Assembly (NCBI RefSeq): GCF_028994775.1 | Contig: NZ_JAJQMN010000024.1 | Span: forward strand, 1 to 34,097 | Direction: 5' to 3' | Length of the DNA stretch: 34,097 nt | From: Promicromonospora iranensis | GTDB taxonomy: Bacteria; Actinomycetota; Actinomycetes; Actinomycetales; Cellulomonadaceae | Shown: one piece after another, positions 25,302 through 33,808 of the stretch | Position numbering within the stretch: position 1 is the first letter of the stretch | How the letters are laid out: every line of letters begins with the position of its first letter | Program-made: the position numbers and the translations under genes | The notes under the pieces: model-generated | Seen by the model: only the letters and a program-made list of their open reading frames with translations | The model's database searches: none | What the model was told of the DNA's origin: nothing

Positions 25302-26275
25302 GCGCCCGGGGAACCCATGGGGTCGGAGGCGGACGTCGAGCGCACGCCGCTCGCAGTGCCGGAATCGCTGGTCGAGCCCACACCGCTGGTCGGGCCCGCA
25401 CCGCTGGCCGAGCCTGTCGAGACCTCCGCCGGCTCCACCGGCCGCCTACCGAGCATGTCGACCTTGTTCAGCCACTCGTTCCCCGCGATGACCTTGGAGA
25501 AGCTGACCTTCTCGGAGGCGAGCATCAGCCCGACCACGCCCGCGAGCGCCGTCCAGCGCACCGCGCGGGACGTGCCGAAGGCGATCTGGCTGCCGACGAG
25601 CGCGCCGAGGGCGTTGGCGCCGCCGTCACCCAGCATGTCCTTTTCCCCCAGGTCGCCGGGGGCGGCCGCGACCGCGGCGCCCACCACCGCGCCGGTGGCT
25701 GCACCCGCGCCGCCCAGCACGAGCGGGAGGCTCGCCAGGGTGCCGGCCTTCAGCGCCCGGCCGGGGCGCAGGTCGAAGAGGTTGACCAGGTTCGCGGTGC
25801 CTCCGATGAGCGCGCCGTTGAGCCCGATGTCGACCAGGTGTCCGAACGCGCTGCCCGTGCGGCGGGTACCCGCCGCTGCGGCGATGAGCGCGGAGCCCGA
25901 GATGCCGAGCACCTTGAGGCCACCGGTGGTCAGGCGGCCCTCCACGAGCGCGCCGAGGTGGCCCCTGAGGCCCTTGGTGCGCTCGGACGTGTCCTCGGCG
26001 AGATCGTCGACCAGGCCGAAGGCCCCCGCGGCGGCGGTGGCGAACGCCGACGGCCCGGGGGCGTTCCCGCCGCTGACGGCGGCGCCGGCCACGAGGCCCG
26101 CGGTGACCGCGGGCCCTTCCAGCAGGCTGATCGGGTCGCCGCGATGATTGGTCCGCGTCCACGTGGACGTGCCGCCGAGGCTGCCCTCTGCGACCTTCTC
26201 GTCCAGCTTGCGGCGCGCGAGCACCGTCGCGGCTCCGGCGACGATGCCAGCGGCGATGAACCTGCCTGCACCCAT
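25298..26275 (-). CDS. MraY/WecA-like (glycosyltransferase family 4) membrane protein with repeat tail
   Basis: 325 aa, start ATG with GAGGGG upstream. Residues 38-57 (TWTRTNHRGDPISLLEGP) match the N-terminal R.N..G region of polyprenyl-phosphate sugar-1-phosphate transferases. Catalytic-type motifs follow: D90-D91 in FGLVDDLAED, N162-x2-N165-L-F-D168 in NLVNLFDLRPGRALK, and D217 in MLGDGGANALGALVG. Hydrophobic stretches of Ala/Gly surround them. This protein is shorter than MraY and has weak membrane segments, so substrate and activity are open. The tail (about 280-325) is Ser/Gly/Thr-rich, made of an 18-bp DNA repeat. Coupled to the MurJ-like gene. Confidence 0.78.
   Translation of the reverse strand: MGAGRFIAAGIVAGAATVLARRKLDEKVAEGSLGGTSTWTRTNHRGDPISLLEGPAVTAGLVAGAAVSGGNAPGPSAFATAAAGAFGLVDDLAEDTSERTKGLRGHLGALVEGRLTTGGLKVLGISGSALIAAAAGTRRTGSAFGHLVDIGLNGALIGGTANLVNLFDLRPGRALKAGTLASLPLVLGGAGAATGAVVGAAVAAAPGDLGEKDMLGDGGANALGALVGSQIAFGTSRAVRWTALAGVVGLMLASEKVSFSKVIAGNEWLNKVDMLGRRPVEPAEVSTGSASGAGPTSGVGSTSDSGTASGVRSTSASDPMGSPGA
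25365..25418. repeat. 18-bp tandem repeat, three copies, in the transferase tail
   Basis: Copies at 25365-25382, 25383-25400 and 25401-25418 share CGCTGG(T/C)CG(A/G)GCC. They encode the Ser/Gly/Thr-rich C-terminal tail, so copy number can change without shifting the frame. Confidence 0.7.
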
Positions 26276-26356
26276 GACTACCCCTCGGTCTGTGTCGGTC
26301 TTCCGGTCCGTGCTTCGGGTCGAGCTCTCACGTCGGTCAGCCGCTACGGCAGCAAG

Positions 26357-27319
26357 CTACTCGGCGCCGACGGCCGGCGGCAGGACCGCCGTCGCGTCGT
26401 CCTCCAGACCGTACTGCCCGACGACGCCGCTCAGGCGCGCCGCGACGGCGAGCGGCACGTTGATGCGGCCCGTGAGCCGGGCGACGCCGCTCACCGTGGT
26501 GACCTCGGCGGCGATGTCCTCGTCGTCGCGCACCGCCTGCACGATGTCGCCCGGTTCGGTGGTCGGTCCGGCGAGCACCGCGGCACCGGAGACCTCCTGC
26601 GCGGAACGGGTGACGGAGACCCACACGTCCTCGGTGCCCGGGTCGGCCTCCTCGGTCGCGCCGTCGGCCGTCTGCTGCGGCTGACCGGCCGAGCCCACCA
26701 CGAGCACGAGCGCCTCCGCGGCCTCCGTCTGGTCGTCGCCCGGCTCGACCAGGCCGAACCGCTCCAGCTGGTCCTCGAGGTCGGTGGCCTGCGAGCTGCG
26801 GTCGGCGCCGCCGTCGTTGCCGGTCAGCGCCACGGCCAGCGCCGCGCCGAGCGTGGCGCTCGGGTCGTCGCCCTCGGGCGCGGTCTCGCCCAGGTTGGCA
26901 CGCAGGCCCTCGGCGAGGGTCTCGCGGGACGACTCCTGGTCCGGGTCCGTCCACGCCTCGGTGAGCGCTGTCTTGGCGACGACCGTGGCGCCGGAGGTGT
27001 CGAGCTGGTTCAGCACGCCGTCATGCACGTCCTGGGGGACCTCACCGAGCTGCACCACCGCTACGCGGGTGCCGTCGAGCGATCCGGTGACGAGCTGCGT
27101 GCCCACCGCCTCGATGTAGCGCTCATCACCGTCGAGGGCGGTCTGCGTGGCGTCCAGCTCGGTGCGCAGGTCGGTGCGCTCGGCGCGCAGCGCGTCCACC
27201 TGTTCCGTCAGGGTCTCCCCGATCGCGCCCTGCAGCGGGCCGGCACCGAGGATGATGCCGACGGCGAGGGCGAGGAAGACGGAGATGAGCGAGACGAGGT
27301 GGTATCGGAAGTCGATCAC
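26357..27319 (-). CDS. steB: SteB/MctB-family membrane protein
   Basis: 320 aa from GTG 27319. One N-terminal membrane helix (about 6-30, YHLVSLISVFLALAVGIILG) is followed by a coiled coil (about 35-70, EQVDALRAERTDLRTELDAT) and an outside domain. This is the family of M. tuberculosis Rv1698 (MctB, reported as a copper-related protein) and Corynebacterium SteB, which works with SteA at the division septum. An acidic, Gln/Glu-rich stretch (about 150-235) is longer than expected. The next gene lies 81 bases downstream. Confidence 0.88.
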   Translation of the reverse strand: MIDFRYHLVSLISVFLALAVGIILGAGPLQGAIGETLTEQVDALRAERTDLRTELDATQTALDGDERYIEAVGTQLVTGSLDGTRVAVVQLGEVPQDVHDGVLNQLDTSGATVVAKTALTEAWTDPDQESSRETLAEGLRANLGETAPEGDDPSATLGAALAVALTGNDGGADRSSQATDLEDQLERFGLVEPGDDQTEAAEALVLVVGSAGQPQQTADGATEEADPGTEDVWVSVTRSAQEVSGAAVLAGPTTEPGDIVQAVRDDEDIAAEVTTVSGVARLTGRINVPLAVAARLSGVVGQYGLEDDATAVLPPAVGAE

Positions 27320-27384
27320 GGTACGGGAGAGTCCTTAAGCGTGTTCCGAGCGGTGAGAGCCCGGCATCAGGTCGGGGCGGCAGA

Positions 27385-27406
27385 GGTCCGGAGCGTGCTC
27401 CGGACC
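27385..27406. terminator. 10-bp perfect hairpin directly after steA
   Basis: GGTCCGGAGC-GT-GCTCCGGACC begins two bases past the steA stop (27409). It may partly end transcription between steA and steB or protect the steA 3' end. No T-run follows. Confidence 0.6.
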
Positions 27407-27408
27407 GG

Positions 27409-28632
27409 TCAGCCGCCGAACAGGTGAGTGATCCAGGACACGACGTCGTCGAAGCGTGCCCCGATCAGTCCGAAGAAGGTCTGGCCGGCGGAGGTCGAGG
27501 CCAACGCCGCGAGCACCGCCGCGACGCCCGCGCCCGACAGCAGCGTGAGCTGGGTGTTGGAGATCCGCGTGCGGTAGAGCCGCGAGACGCCCTTGGCGTC
27601 CACGAGCTTGCCGCCGACACGCAGTCGGGTGAGGAACGTGGAGGCCATGCCAGCGCGCCCCTTGTCGAGGAACTCGACCAGGGTGGCGTGCGTGCCGACG
27701 GCGACGATGAGCTCGGCACCCTTGTCGTCGGCCAGGAGCATGGTGATGTCCTCGCTCGTGCCGGTGGCGGGGAAGACCACGGGATCCACACCGAGGGCCT
27801 TGACCCGCTCCAGCCCGGGGGCCTTGCCGTCCCGGTAGGCGTGCACGACGATCTCCGCGCCGCAGGCCAGCGCCCGGTCGGACACGGAGTCCATGTCGCC
27901 GACGATCATGTCGGGCTGCCAGCCCGCGTCGATGATCGCGTCCGCGCCGCCGTCGACGCCGATCAGCACCGGCCGGTTCTCCCGGATGTAGGACCGCAGC
28001 AGGGCCAGGTCCTCGCGGTAGTGGTAGCCGCGCACCACGATCAGCACGTGGCGGCCCTCGATGGAGGTGCGGATGTCGGGCACGCCCACGCCGTCGAGCA
28101 GGAGGTCCCGCTCGCGGCGCAGATACGTCATGGTGTTCTCGGCGAACCGCTCGATCTCGGCCGACAGGCCCTCGCGGGCGGCCGCCTGGTCCGCTGCCAC
28201 CGTCTGCGGCGTCTGGTAGGTGCCCTTGGCCACGACCTCGCCGTCGACGAGGATCTCGCCGCCGACGATCTGGACCTCGGCCCGCTCGTCGATCGCCATG
28301 ATCGCCGGGCCGAGGTCGTCCACCAGGACGATCCCGGCGTCGACCAGGATGTTCGGGCCCGTGTTCGGGTACCGGCCGGACGTCGACGGGGCCGCGTTCA
28401 GCACCGCGACGGGCCCTGCGGACACGAGCGCGTCCGCTGCGACGCGGTCGATGTCGACGTGGTCGATCACGGCGACGTCACCGTGGTTCAGCCGGGACGT
28501 GAGCTCCTTGGTACGCGCTCCGATCCGGGCAGGTCCGCGTACTGCGGCCTGCGTAAGGGCCGTCTCGCGGTCGGCGGCGCTCTTCGCTGCGCTCTTCTCG
28601 GCGCGCTTCTCGGGTCGGGAGATCAGCTTCAT
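27409..28632 (-). CDS. steA: SteA, putative cytokinetic ring protein
   Basis: 407 aa. The N-terminal part is basic (KLISRPEKRAEKSAAK). The middle has a thiamine-pyrophosphokinase-like fold signature, GVDGGADAIIDAGWQPDMIV and GDMDSVSDRAL, and TGTSEDITMLLADDKGA. One membrane segment lies near the C-terminus (about 368-390, LTLLSGAGVAAVLAALAST). This is the Rv1697/SteA family, shown in Corynebacterium to act with SteB in cell separation. Five bases after recN; followed by a hairpin and then steB. Confidence 0.9.
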   Translation of the reverse strand: MKLISRPEKRAEKSAAKSAADRETALTQAAVRGPARIGARTKELTSRLNHGDVAVIDHVDIDRVAADALVSAGPVAVLNAAPSTSGRYPNTGPNILVDAGIVLVDDLGPAIMAIDERAEVQIVGGEILVDGEVVAKGTYQTPQTVAADQAAAREGLSAEIERFAENTMTYLRRERDLLLDGVGVPDIRTSIEGRHVLIVVRGYHYREDLALLRSYIRENRPVLIGVDGGADAIIDAGWQPDMIVGDMDSVSDRALACGAEIVVHAYRDGKAPGLERVKALGVDPVVFPATGTSEDITMLLADDKGAELIVAVGTHATLVEFLDKGRAGMASTFLTRLRVGGKLVDAKGVSRLYRTRISNTQLTLLSGAGVAAVLAALASTSAGQTFFGLIGARFDDVVSWITHLFGG

Positions 28633-28637
28633 CCGCT

Positions 28638-30392
28638 CTATCGTCCCACGACCGAGGACTCCAGGAGCTCCAGTGCGTGGGTACGCGCCGTCTCCGAGTC
28701 GTCCTGGCCGGACAGCATGCGCGCCAGCTCCCGGACCCTGGCGTCCGCGGTGACCTCACGCACGCCCGTGACCGTGATCATTCCGTCATCTGCGGCGCCG
28801 GACCCGCCGTCGCCGTCGGAGCTCTTGGTGACCACGAGGTGCGCGTCCGCGAACGCCGCGACCTGGGCCAGGTGGGTCACCACGACCACCTGGGTGCTGC
28901 GGCCGAGCTGGGCCAGACGGCGGCCCACCTCGACGGCCGCCCGGCCACCCACACCGGCATCGACCTCGTCGAAGACGAAGGTGCTGCGCGGGGTGTCGGC
29001 GGTGCGCTCCGCGGCCGCGCCGCCCGACGTGGCCAGGGCCACCTCCAGCGCGAGCATGACGCGCGAGAGCTCACCCCCGGATGCGCCCTTGCCGAGCGGG
29101 CGCTCCGGCGCGCCCGGGTGCGGCACGAGCAGGAACGTGACCTGGTCCGCGCCGAACGGTCCAGGCTGGTCCAGGGGCTCCACCGAGACCACGAGGTGGG
29201 CGCCGCCCATCGCGAGACCATGCAGCTCGTTCGTCACCGCCTCGGCGAGCTGGGACGCGCCCCGGGTGCGCTCGGCCGTGAGGATCTCGGACAGCCTGGT
29301 CAGCTCGCCGTCGAGCTCCGTCACGCGGTCGCGCATGGAGACGAGACGGTCGCCGCCGTCGTCCAGGTCGAGCAGGCGCAGGCCCGCGTCGCTGGCCCAC
29401 TGCAGCACCTCGTCGATCGTCTCGCCGTACGAGCGCGTCAGGGCGTTCAGCTCGGCCATCCGGTTGTGCGCGGTCTCCAGCCCGGCCGGGTCCGCCTGCA
29501 GGTCGTCGACGTACGCGGCGACGTCGGTCGCGACGTCGGACAGCAGGTAGCCCACCTCGGCGAAGCGCGTCGCGAGCGCGCCGAGCGCGGGGTCGGAGTG
29601 CGCGGCGGAGTCCAGGGCACGGCGCGCCCGCTCGACGAGCGCGATCGCGTTCTCCCGGGCGCCGTCGGCGTCCTCGCCGGCCACCGCCTCGTGTGCCTCG
29701 GTGGCCGCGGTGCGCAGGCCTTCGGCGTTGGACAGGCGCTCGATCAGCGCCTGCAGCTCCGCGTCCTCGCCGGTCTGCGGGTCGACCCGCTCGATCTCCT
29801 CCAGGCCGATCCGCAGCAGCTCGACCTCGCGCGCCCGCTCGGCGCCGCGCGCCTCCAGGTCGGCGATCTCGGCGAGGAGCCCGCCGCGCTCGGTCCACGC
29901 CGTGCGGTACGCGGCCAGCACACGCTGGTGTGCGGGGCCGACGAACGTGTCGAGGGCGTCGCGCTGCTTGGCCGACGTCCGCAGCCGCAGCTGGTCGGAC
30001 TGGCCGTGCACCGTGAACAGGTCCTCGGCGATCTCCGCGAGCACGCCCTGCGGCACGGCGCGACCGCCCAGGTGAGCGCGCGACCGGCCGTCGGCGATGG
30101 TGCGCAGGATCACCACCGTGCCGTCGTCCTCCACCTCACCGCCGGCCTCGTCGACCCGGCTCAGCACGGCATCGCGCCCCGAGACGCGCACGCGGCCCTC
30201 GACGGCCGCCGACGACGCCCCCGGTCGCACCGACTGCGGGTCCGCCTTGGCACCCATGAGCAGGTTGAGACCCGTGAGCACCATCGTCTTGCCCGCGCCG
30301 GTCTCACCTGTGATGACGGTCAGGCCGTCGGACAGGGGTACCCGGGCCGAGCGGATGACGCCCAGGTTCTCGATAGCGATCTCCTCGAGCAC
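28638..30392 (-). CDS. recN: DNA repair protein RecN
   Basis: 584 aa SMC-like ATPase for double-strand break repair. Walker A is GETGAGKT (29-36). Two coiled-coil arms flank a middle region, then the signature KGASGGELSRVMLALEVAL and Walker B FVFDEVDAGVGGRAA near the C-terminus. The start is GTG at 30392; the site AAGGAG is only four bases away and part of the nadK stop context (TAAGGAG). It lies eight bases after nadK, as in M. tuberculosis. Confidence 0.96.
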   Translation of the reverse strand: MLEEIAIENLGVIRSARVPLSDGLTVITGETGAGKTMVLTGLNLLMGAKADPQSVRPGASSAAVEGRVRVSGRDAVLSRVDEAGGEVEDDGTVVILRTIADGRSRAHLGGRAVPQGVLAEIAEDLFTVHGQSDQLRLRTSAKQRDALDTFVGPAHQRVLAAYRTAWTERGGLLAEIADLEARGAERAREVELLRIGLEEIERVDPQTGEDAELQALIERLSNAEGLRTAATEAHEAVAGEDADGARENAIALVERARRALDSAAHSDPALGALATRFAEVGYLLSDVATDVAAYVDDLQADPAGLETAHNRMAELNALTRSYGETIDEVLQWASDAGLRLLDLDDGGDRLVSMRDRVTELDGELTRLSEILTAERTRGASQLAEAVTNELHGLAMGGAHLVVSVEPLDQPGPFGADQVTFLLVPHPGAPERPLGKGASGGELSRVMLALEVALATSGGAAAERTADTPRSTFVFDEVDAGVGGRAAVEVGRRLAQLGRSTQVVVVTHLAQVAAFADAHLVVTKSSDGDGGSGAADDGMITVTGVREVTADARVRELARMLSGQDDSETARTHALELLESSVVGR

Positions 30393-30400
30393 CTGACTCC

Positions 30401-31375
30401 TTAATTCTCTGGTGTGGTGTCTGTGGTGTCGGCCTGGCCGGTCGTGTCGGCCGGGTCAGAAGGTACATCCTCCACCTCGACGTGACCTGAGCCGACACGG
30501 TCCCGCCACCCTGACACGGGCAGGTTGAACTTCGACACGAGGCGGTCCGTGAACGGCGCGTTCGAGAGCCGTGCGAGCCGCACCGTACCCCCCTGACGTA
30601 CGACGACGCGAGACCCACGGGGCAGCCGGATCTCCCGCCGGCCGTCGCAGGTCAGCACCCCCTCGACCGTCGACTGGGGCAGCACGTCCACCGTGTACCG
30701 CGACCGTGGGCCGATCACGAGCGGCCGCGCGAACAGCGCGTGCGCCGACAGCGGCACCATGAGCACGGCGTCGACGTCGGGCCAGATGACCGGGCCGCCG
30801 CCCGAGAAGGCGTGCGCCGTGGAGCCCGTCGCCGTGGCCATGATCACGCCGTCGCAGCCGAACGACAGGAGCGGACGGCCGTCCACGCCGATCGCCACCT
30901 CGAGCATGCGGTCACGCGTCGCCTTCTCGACGGTCGCCTCGTTCAGCGCCCAGCCCACCACGGGTTCCGTCGTGCCCGGCAGGTGCACCGAGACCTCGAC
31001 CGTCGCTCGCTCCTCGACCTCGTAGTCGCGGGCCGCGAGCCGCTGCACGGCGGCACGCAGGTCCTCCCGCTCCGACTCCGCGAGGAAACCCACGTGTCCC
31101 AGGTTCACACCCAGCAGCGGGACGTCCGTGCCGCGGGTCAGCTCGGCCGCACGCAGGATCGTCCCGTCACCGCCGAGCACCATCACCGCCTCGGCCCGGT
31201 GCACCCCCTCGCGGACCCGGTTGGCCGCCATGTGGTCGCCGAACTCCTCCGCGAGCGCGTCGTCGTGCAGCGTGTACTCGAAGCCCGCCGCTTTCAGCTC
31301 GCGCAGGGCTTCGGCAAGTGCCGCGACCGCCTGAGGGCGTCCGCCATGGGTCACGATCAAGACGCGCCTGGTCAC
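30401..31375 (-). CDS. nadK: NAD kinase
   Basis: 324 aa. It phosphorylates NAD to NADP in the cytosol. The GGDGT motif is at 68-72 (VLGGDGTILRAAEL), with the NE motif at N145-E146 (WALNEATVEKAT), the GCDGVIMATATGSTAHAFSGGG block and the glycine-rich C-terminal half all intact. The final 30 residues are an Asp/Thr-rich tail (DTTGQADTTDTT). GTG at 31375 overlaps the tlyA stop (GTGA), so translation is coupled. Confidence 0.96.
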   Translation of the reverse strand: MTRRVLIVTHGGRPQAVAALAEALRELKAAGFEYTLHDDALAEEFGDHMAANRVREGVHRAEAVMVLGGDGTILRAAELTRGTDVPLLGVNLGHVGFLAESEREDLRAAVQRLAARDYEVEERATVEVSVHLPGTTEPVVGWALNEATVEKATRDRMLEVAIGVDGRPLLSFGCDGVIMATATGSTAHAFSGGGPVIWPDVDAVLMVPLSAHALFARPLVIGPRSRYTVDVLPQSTVEGVLTCDGRREIRLPRGSRVVVRQGGTVRLARLSNAPFTDRLVSKFNLPVSGWRDRVGSGHVEVEDVPSDPADTTGQADTTDTTPEN

Positions 31376-32325
31376 GGCTCCCGCTCCTTCTGCTCGTCGG
31401 TCTGCTGGTCAGTCCGTTCGTCCTCCCGCACGACGGCGGCCGGCGGCTCCGGCGGACGGCCGGGCCGGTCCGCGGACCCACCCTGCGCCGGATCCCAGGC
31501 CACCGCGGCGTCCACGGCGTCGGCCAGCGCCCGCTCGCTCGCTGCGCCCGCGGTCCTCGGGTCGGCATCGGGCACGAGCCAGACGAAGAACTCCCGGTTC
31601 CCGCTCGGTCCGGGCAACGGGCTCGGCACCACCGCGTGGGCCCGCAGGCCCACACGTTCCGCGGCGCGCACCACGGTCCGCACCGCCTCGGCGTGCAGCG
31701 CCGGATCGCGGACGACGCCGCCGCTGCCCAGCCGCTCGCGTCCGACCTCGAACTGCGGCTTGACCATCAGCAGCGCCTGCGCGCCCGGCCGCAGCACGCC
31801 CGCCACGGCGGGCAGCACCACGGTCAGGGAGATGAACGACAGGTCGGCGACCACGAGGTCCGGCGGCTGCGCCAGATCGGCAGGCGTCAGGTCGCGGACG
31901 TTGAATCCCTCCACGACGGTCACCCGGTCGTCGGCACGCAGTGCCGGGAAGAGCTGGTCGTGCCCTACGTCCACAGCGACCACGTGCGCCGCGCCGCGGC
32001 GTAGCAGCACGTCGGTGAAGCCCCCGGTGGACGCGCCGAGGTCGGCGCAGAACGCGCCCTCGACCCCTGGCCAGCCGGGCACCCGCGCCAGCGCGTCGAG
32101 CGCACCGGCCAGCTTGAGCGCGGCGCGGGAGGCGAACTGGTGCTCCGGATCGGTGCCGGGCCTCACCGACACGTCCCCGCCGTCGACCACCGCCGCCGAC
32201 GGCTTGACCACCACACGGCCCGCGACGAAGACCCTGCCGGACGCGACAAGCTCGGCGGCGTGCCGCCGAGACCGGGCCAACCCGCGGCGGACCAGCTCCA
32301 CGTCCACCCGAGTGCTCGCTGTCAT
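31372..32325 (-). CDS. tlyA: TlyA-family rRNA 2'-O-methyltransferase
   Basis: 317 aa from the ATG at 32325; two GTG codons at 32334 and 32331 are possible earlier starts. An N-terminal S4 RNA-binding domain (about 5-65, RVDVELVRRGLARSRRHAAE) precedes an FtsJ-type methyltransferase. The SAM motif is CADLGASTGGFTDVLLRRGA, followed by VVAVDVGHDQL and the DLSFISL, MVKPQFEVG motifs. In mycobacteria TlyA methylates C1409 of 16S and C1920 of 23S rRNA and is needed for capreomycin action. The last 40 residues are a charged tail (about DRPGRPPEPPAAV to QKEREP). Confidence 0.94.
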   Translation of the reverse strand: MTASTRVDVELVRRGLARSRRHAAELVASGRVFVAGRVVVKPSAAVVDGGDVSVRPGTDPEHQFASRAALKLAGALDALARVPGWPGVEGAFCADLGASTGGFTDVLLRRGAAHVVAVDVGHDQLFPALRADDRVTVVEGFNVRDLTPADLAQPPDLVVADLSFISLTVVLPAVAGVLRPGAQALLMVKPQFEVGRERLGSGGVVRDPALHAEAVRTVVRAAERVGLRAHAVVPSPLPGPSGNREFFVWLVPDADPRTAGAASERALADAVDAAVAWDPAQGGSADRPGRPPEPPAAVVREDERTDQQTDEQKEREP

Positions 32326-32336
32326 CGTCACCACCG

Positions 32337-32513
32337 TCAGGCGTCACCGCTCAGGTGCGCCCGCAACGCGTCGTGCACGGCCTCGAACCGGGCGACGTGC
32401 TCGGCGGGCGGCAGGTCGTCGAGCCCGTCGAGCGCGTCGAGCGCGCTCCGGACCCCCGCGTCGGGGTCGGCCGGGCCGCTCGAAAGGTCCTCGGTCTCGT
32501 AGAACTCGTCCAT
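32337..32513 (-). CDS. Small conserved 58-aa protein upstream of tlyA
   Basis: 58 aa, acidic, no cysteine, no membrane segment. It begins MDEFYETEDL and ends with an amphipathic stretch, PAEHVARFEAVHDALRAHL. The gene ends 11 bases before tlyA. M. tuberculosis has a 58-residue protein (Rv1693) in the same place, and many actinobacteria carry a similar LP..EHV..FE.VH..L pattern before tlyA. I know of no function. The ribosome site GGAG is 11 bases upstream, rather far. Confidence 0.75.
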   Translation of the reverse strand: MDEFYETEDLSSGPADPDAGVRSALDALDGLDDLPPAEHVARFEAVHDALRAHLSGDA

Positions 32514-32800
32514 CGTGCGTCAACGCTCCACTGTGCTCGTCCGTGCTCGTCGGCCACCGCCGTTGCCCTGAGCCGTCTGCCTGCTGCCAGACACGGTACC
32601 CGTCACCACCGACAGAACCTGGGAGAAATCGGCAGGGTTCTCTGGGGACAGCCAGGAAACAGGTGCGCCCCGGAGACGTGCCGACCTCTGCCTAGGTCTG
32701 CGGAGTGTGTTGCCCGGCGTAGACATCGTCCACGCAGAGCGACACACTCCGAATTCCTACTGTCACCCCGGCACCGGTCACGTCCGTGGTTCCGCACCGT
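32514..32800. promoter_or_regulatory. Intergenic region between the HAD gene and the tlyA operon
   Basis: 287 bases without a gene. It must hold the end of the HAD transcript (hairpin at 32701-32751) and a promoter for the 58-aa gene and tlyA. A possible minus-strand -10 TACCGT is at 32597-32592; no convincing -35 was seen. Confidence 0.3.
32701..32751 (-). terminator. Long imperfect hairpin downstream of the HAD gene
   Basis: Arms 32701-32720 (CGGAGTGTGTTGCCCGGCGT) and 32732-32751 pair over 20 positions with three mismatches, the outer ten being perfect; loop of 11 bases. It lies 50 bases after the HAD stop and probably ends that transcript. Confidence 0.55.
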
Positions 32801-33808
32801 TCAGGCCGGTAGCTCCGGCACCGTCCGCGCGTCCAGGGTCTGGCCCGCGTCGACCGTCGCCCACGCCGCCGCGCACGCCGCGCGCACCAGGTCGATCCCC
32901 GAGCCGTCGAGCCGCAGCTCGCCGTCGGACACCTGGGCCGCCGCACCGCCGCACACGTACCAGCCGTCCGCGAGGGCCGGGGCCGGGTGCGGCTCGAGCA
33001 GCGCGCGCAGGTCAGCGCCGAGGAACGACGGGCGCTCCCCCGGACCGGCGAGCACCGCGTCACGCGCCGTCGAGACACCCGTCAGCACGTGCAGCCCCGG
33101 GTACCCACCGCCGCGCGCACCCGCGAGATCGGTGTCGAGCCGGTCCCCGATCACCAGCGGACTGCTCGCCCCGGCGCGCTCCACCGCCAGCCGGTACATC
33201 GTCGGCGACGGCTTGCCGGCACTGTCCGGCGTGACGCCCGTCGCCGACACCACGGCGCCCACGAGGGCGCCGTTCCCCGGCGCGAACCCACGCGCCGTCG
33301 GGAGCGACAGGTCCAGGTTGCTCGCCACGTGCCACGCGCCGCCGCCGACCGCGTAGGCCGCCTCGGCAAGCTGTGTCCAGCCCACCTCCGGCGCATATCC
33401 CTGCGCGACGGCGTCCGGCTTGTCCTCCGCCGACCCGACCACGGTGAAGCCGGCCGAACGCACCGCCGTCACCAGGCCCTTGCCGCCGACGACCAGCACC
33501 TTCGCTCCGGGGTCCAGCCGCGTGGTGAGCAGTGCGGCACATGCCTGCGCCGCCGTCATCACCTCGTCCGGATCCGTCGGGATGTCCAGGCCCGTGAGCT
33601 GGCCCGCGACGTCCTCCGGTTCGCGCGACGCGTTGTTCGTCACGAACACCAGGCGCATCCCGCCCGAGCGCGCGGCGGTCAGGCTCGCCGACGCGTGCTC
33701 GATCGGCAGGTGCCCCCTGTACGCCACGCCGTCCAGGTCCACGAGCGCGAGGTCGTACGTCGCGGCGAGCGGTGCTTCACTCCCCAGCAGTCCCGCGCTC
33801 GCGATCAC
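32801..33808 (-). CDS. HAD-IIA phosphatase (NagD/PGP-like)
   Basis: 335 aa. The nucleophile motif is DLALVDLDGVAYRG (D24, D26), motif II FVTNNAS (T57-N59), the substrate cap lies between about 70 and 205 and includes a GYAPEVGWTQLAEAA stretch, and motif III/IV are KPSPTMYRLA and VIGDRLDTDLAGA. This fits HAD subclass IIA; its M. tuberculosis counterpart by position, Rv1692, has been described as a glycerol-3-phosphate phosphatase. GTG at 33808 overlaps the previous stop (GTGA). Confidence 0.9.
   Translation of the reverse strand: MIASAGLLGSEAPLAATYDLALVDLDGVAYRGHLPIEHASASLTAARSGGMRLVFVTNNASREPEDVAGQLTGLDIPTDPDEVMTAAQACAALLTTRLDPGAKVLVVGGKGLVTAVRSAGFTVVGSAEDKPDAVAQGYAPEVGWTQLAEAAYAVGGGAWHVASNLDLSLPTARGFAPGNGALVGAVVSATGVTPDSAGKPSPTMYRLAVERAGASSPLVIGDRLDTDLAGARGGGYPGLHVLTGVSTARDAVLAGPGERPSFLGADLRALLEPHPAPALADGWYVCGGAAAQVSDGELRLDGSGIDLVRAACAAAWATVDAGQTLDARTVPELPA

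Noticed and set aside
26357-27319. Copper transporter as a firm product name for the SteB-like protein
   Set aside because: One membrane helix and a coiled coil do not make a transporter; no Cys/Met/His metal-binding cluster is visible.
27424-29550. 708-aa plus-strand open frame
   Set aside because: Antisense of steA and recN; no recognisable motif.
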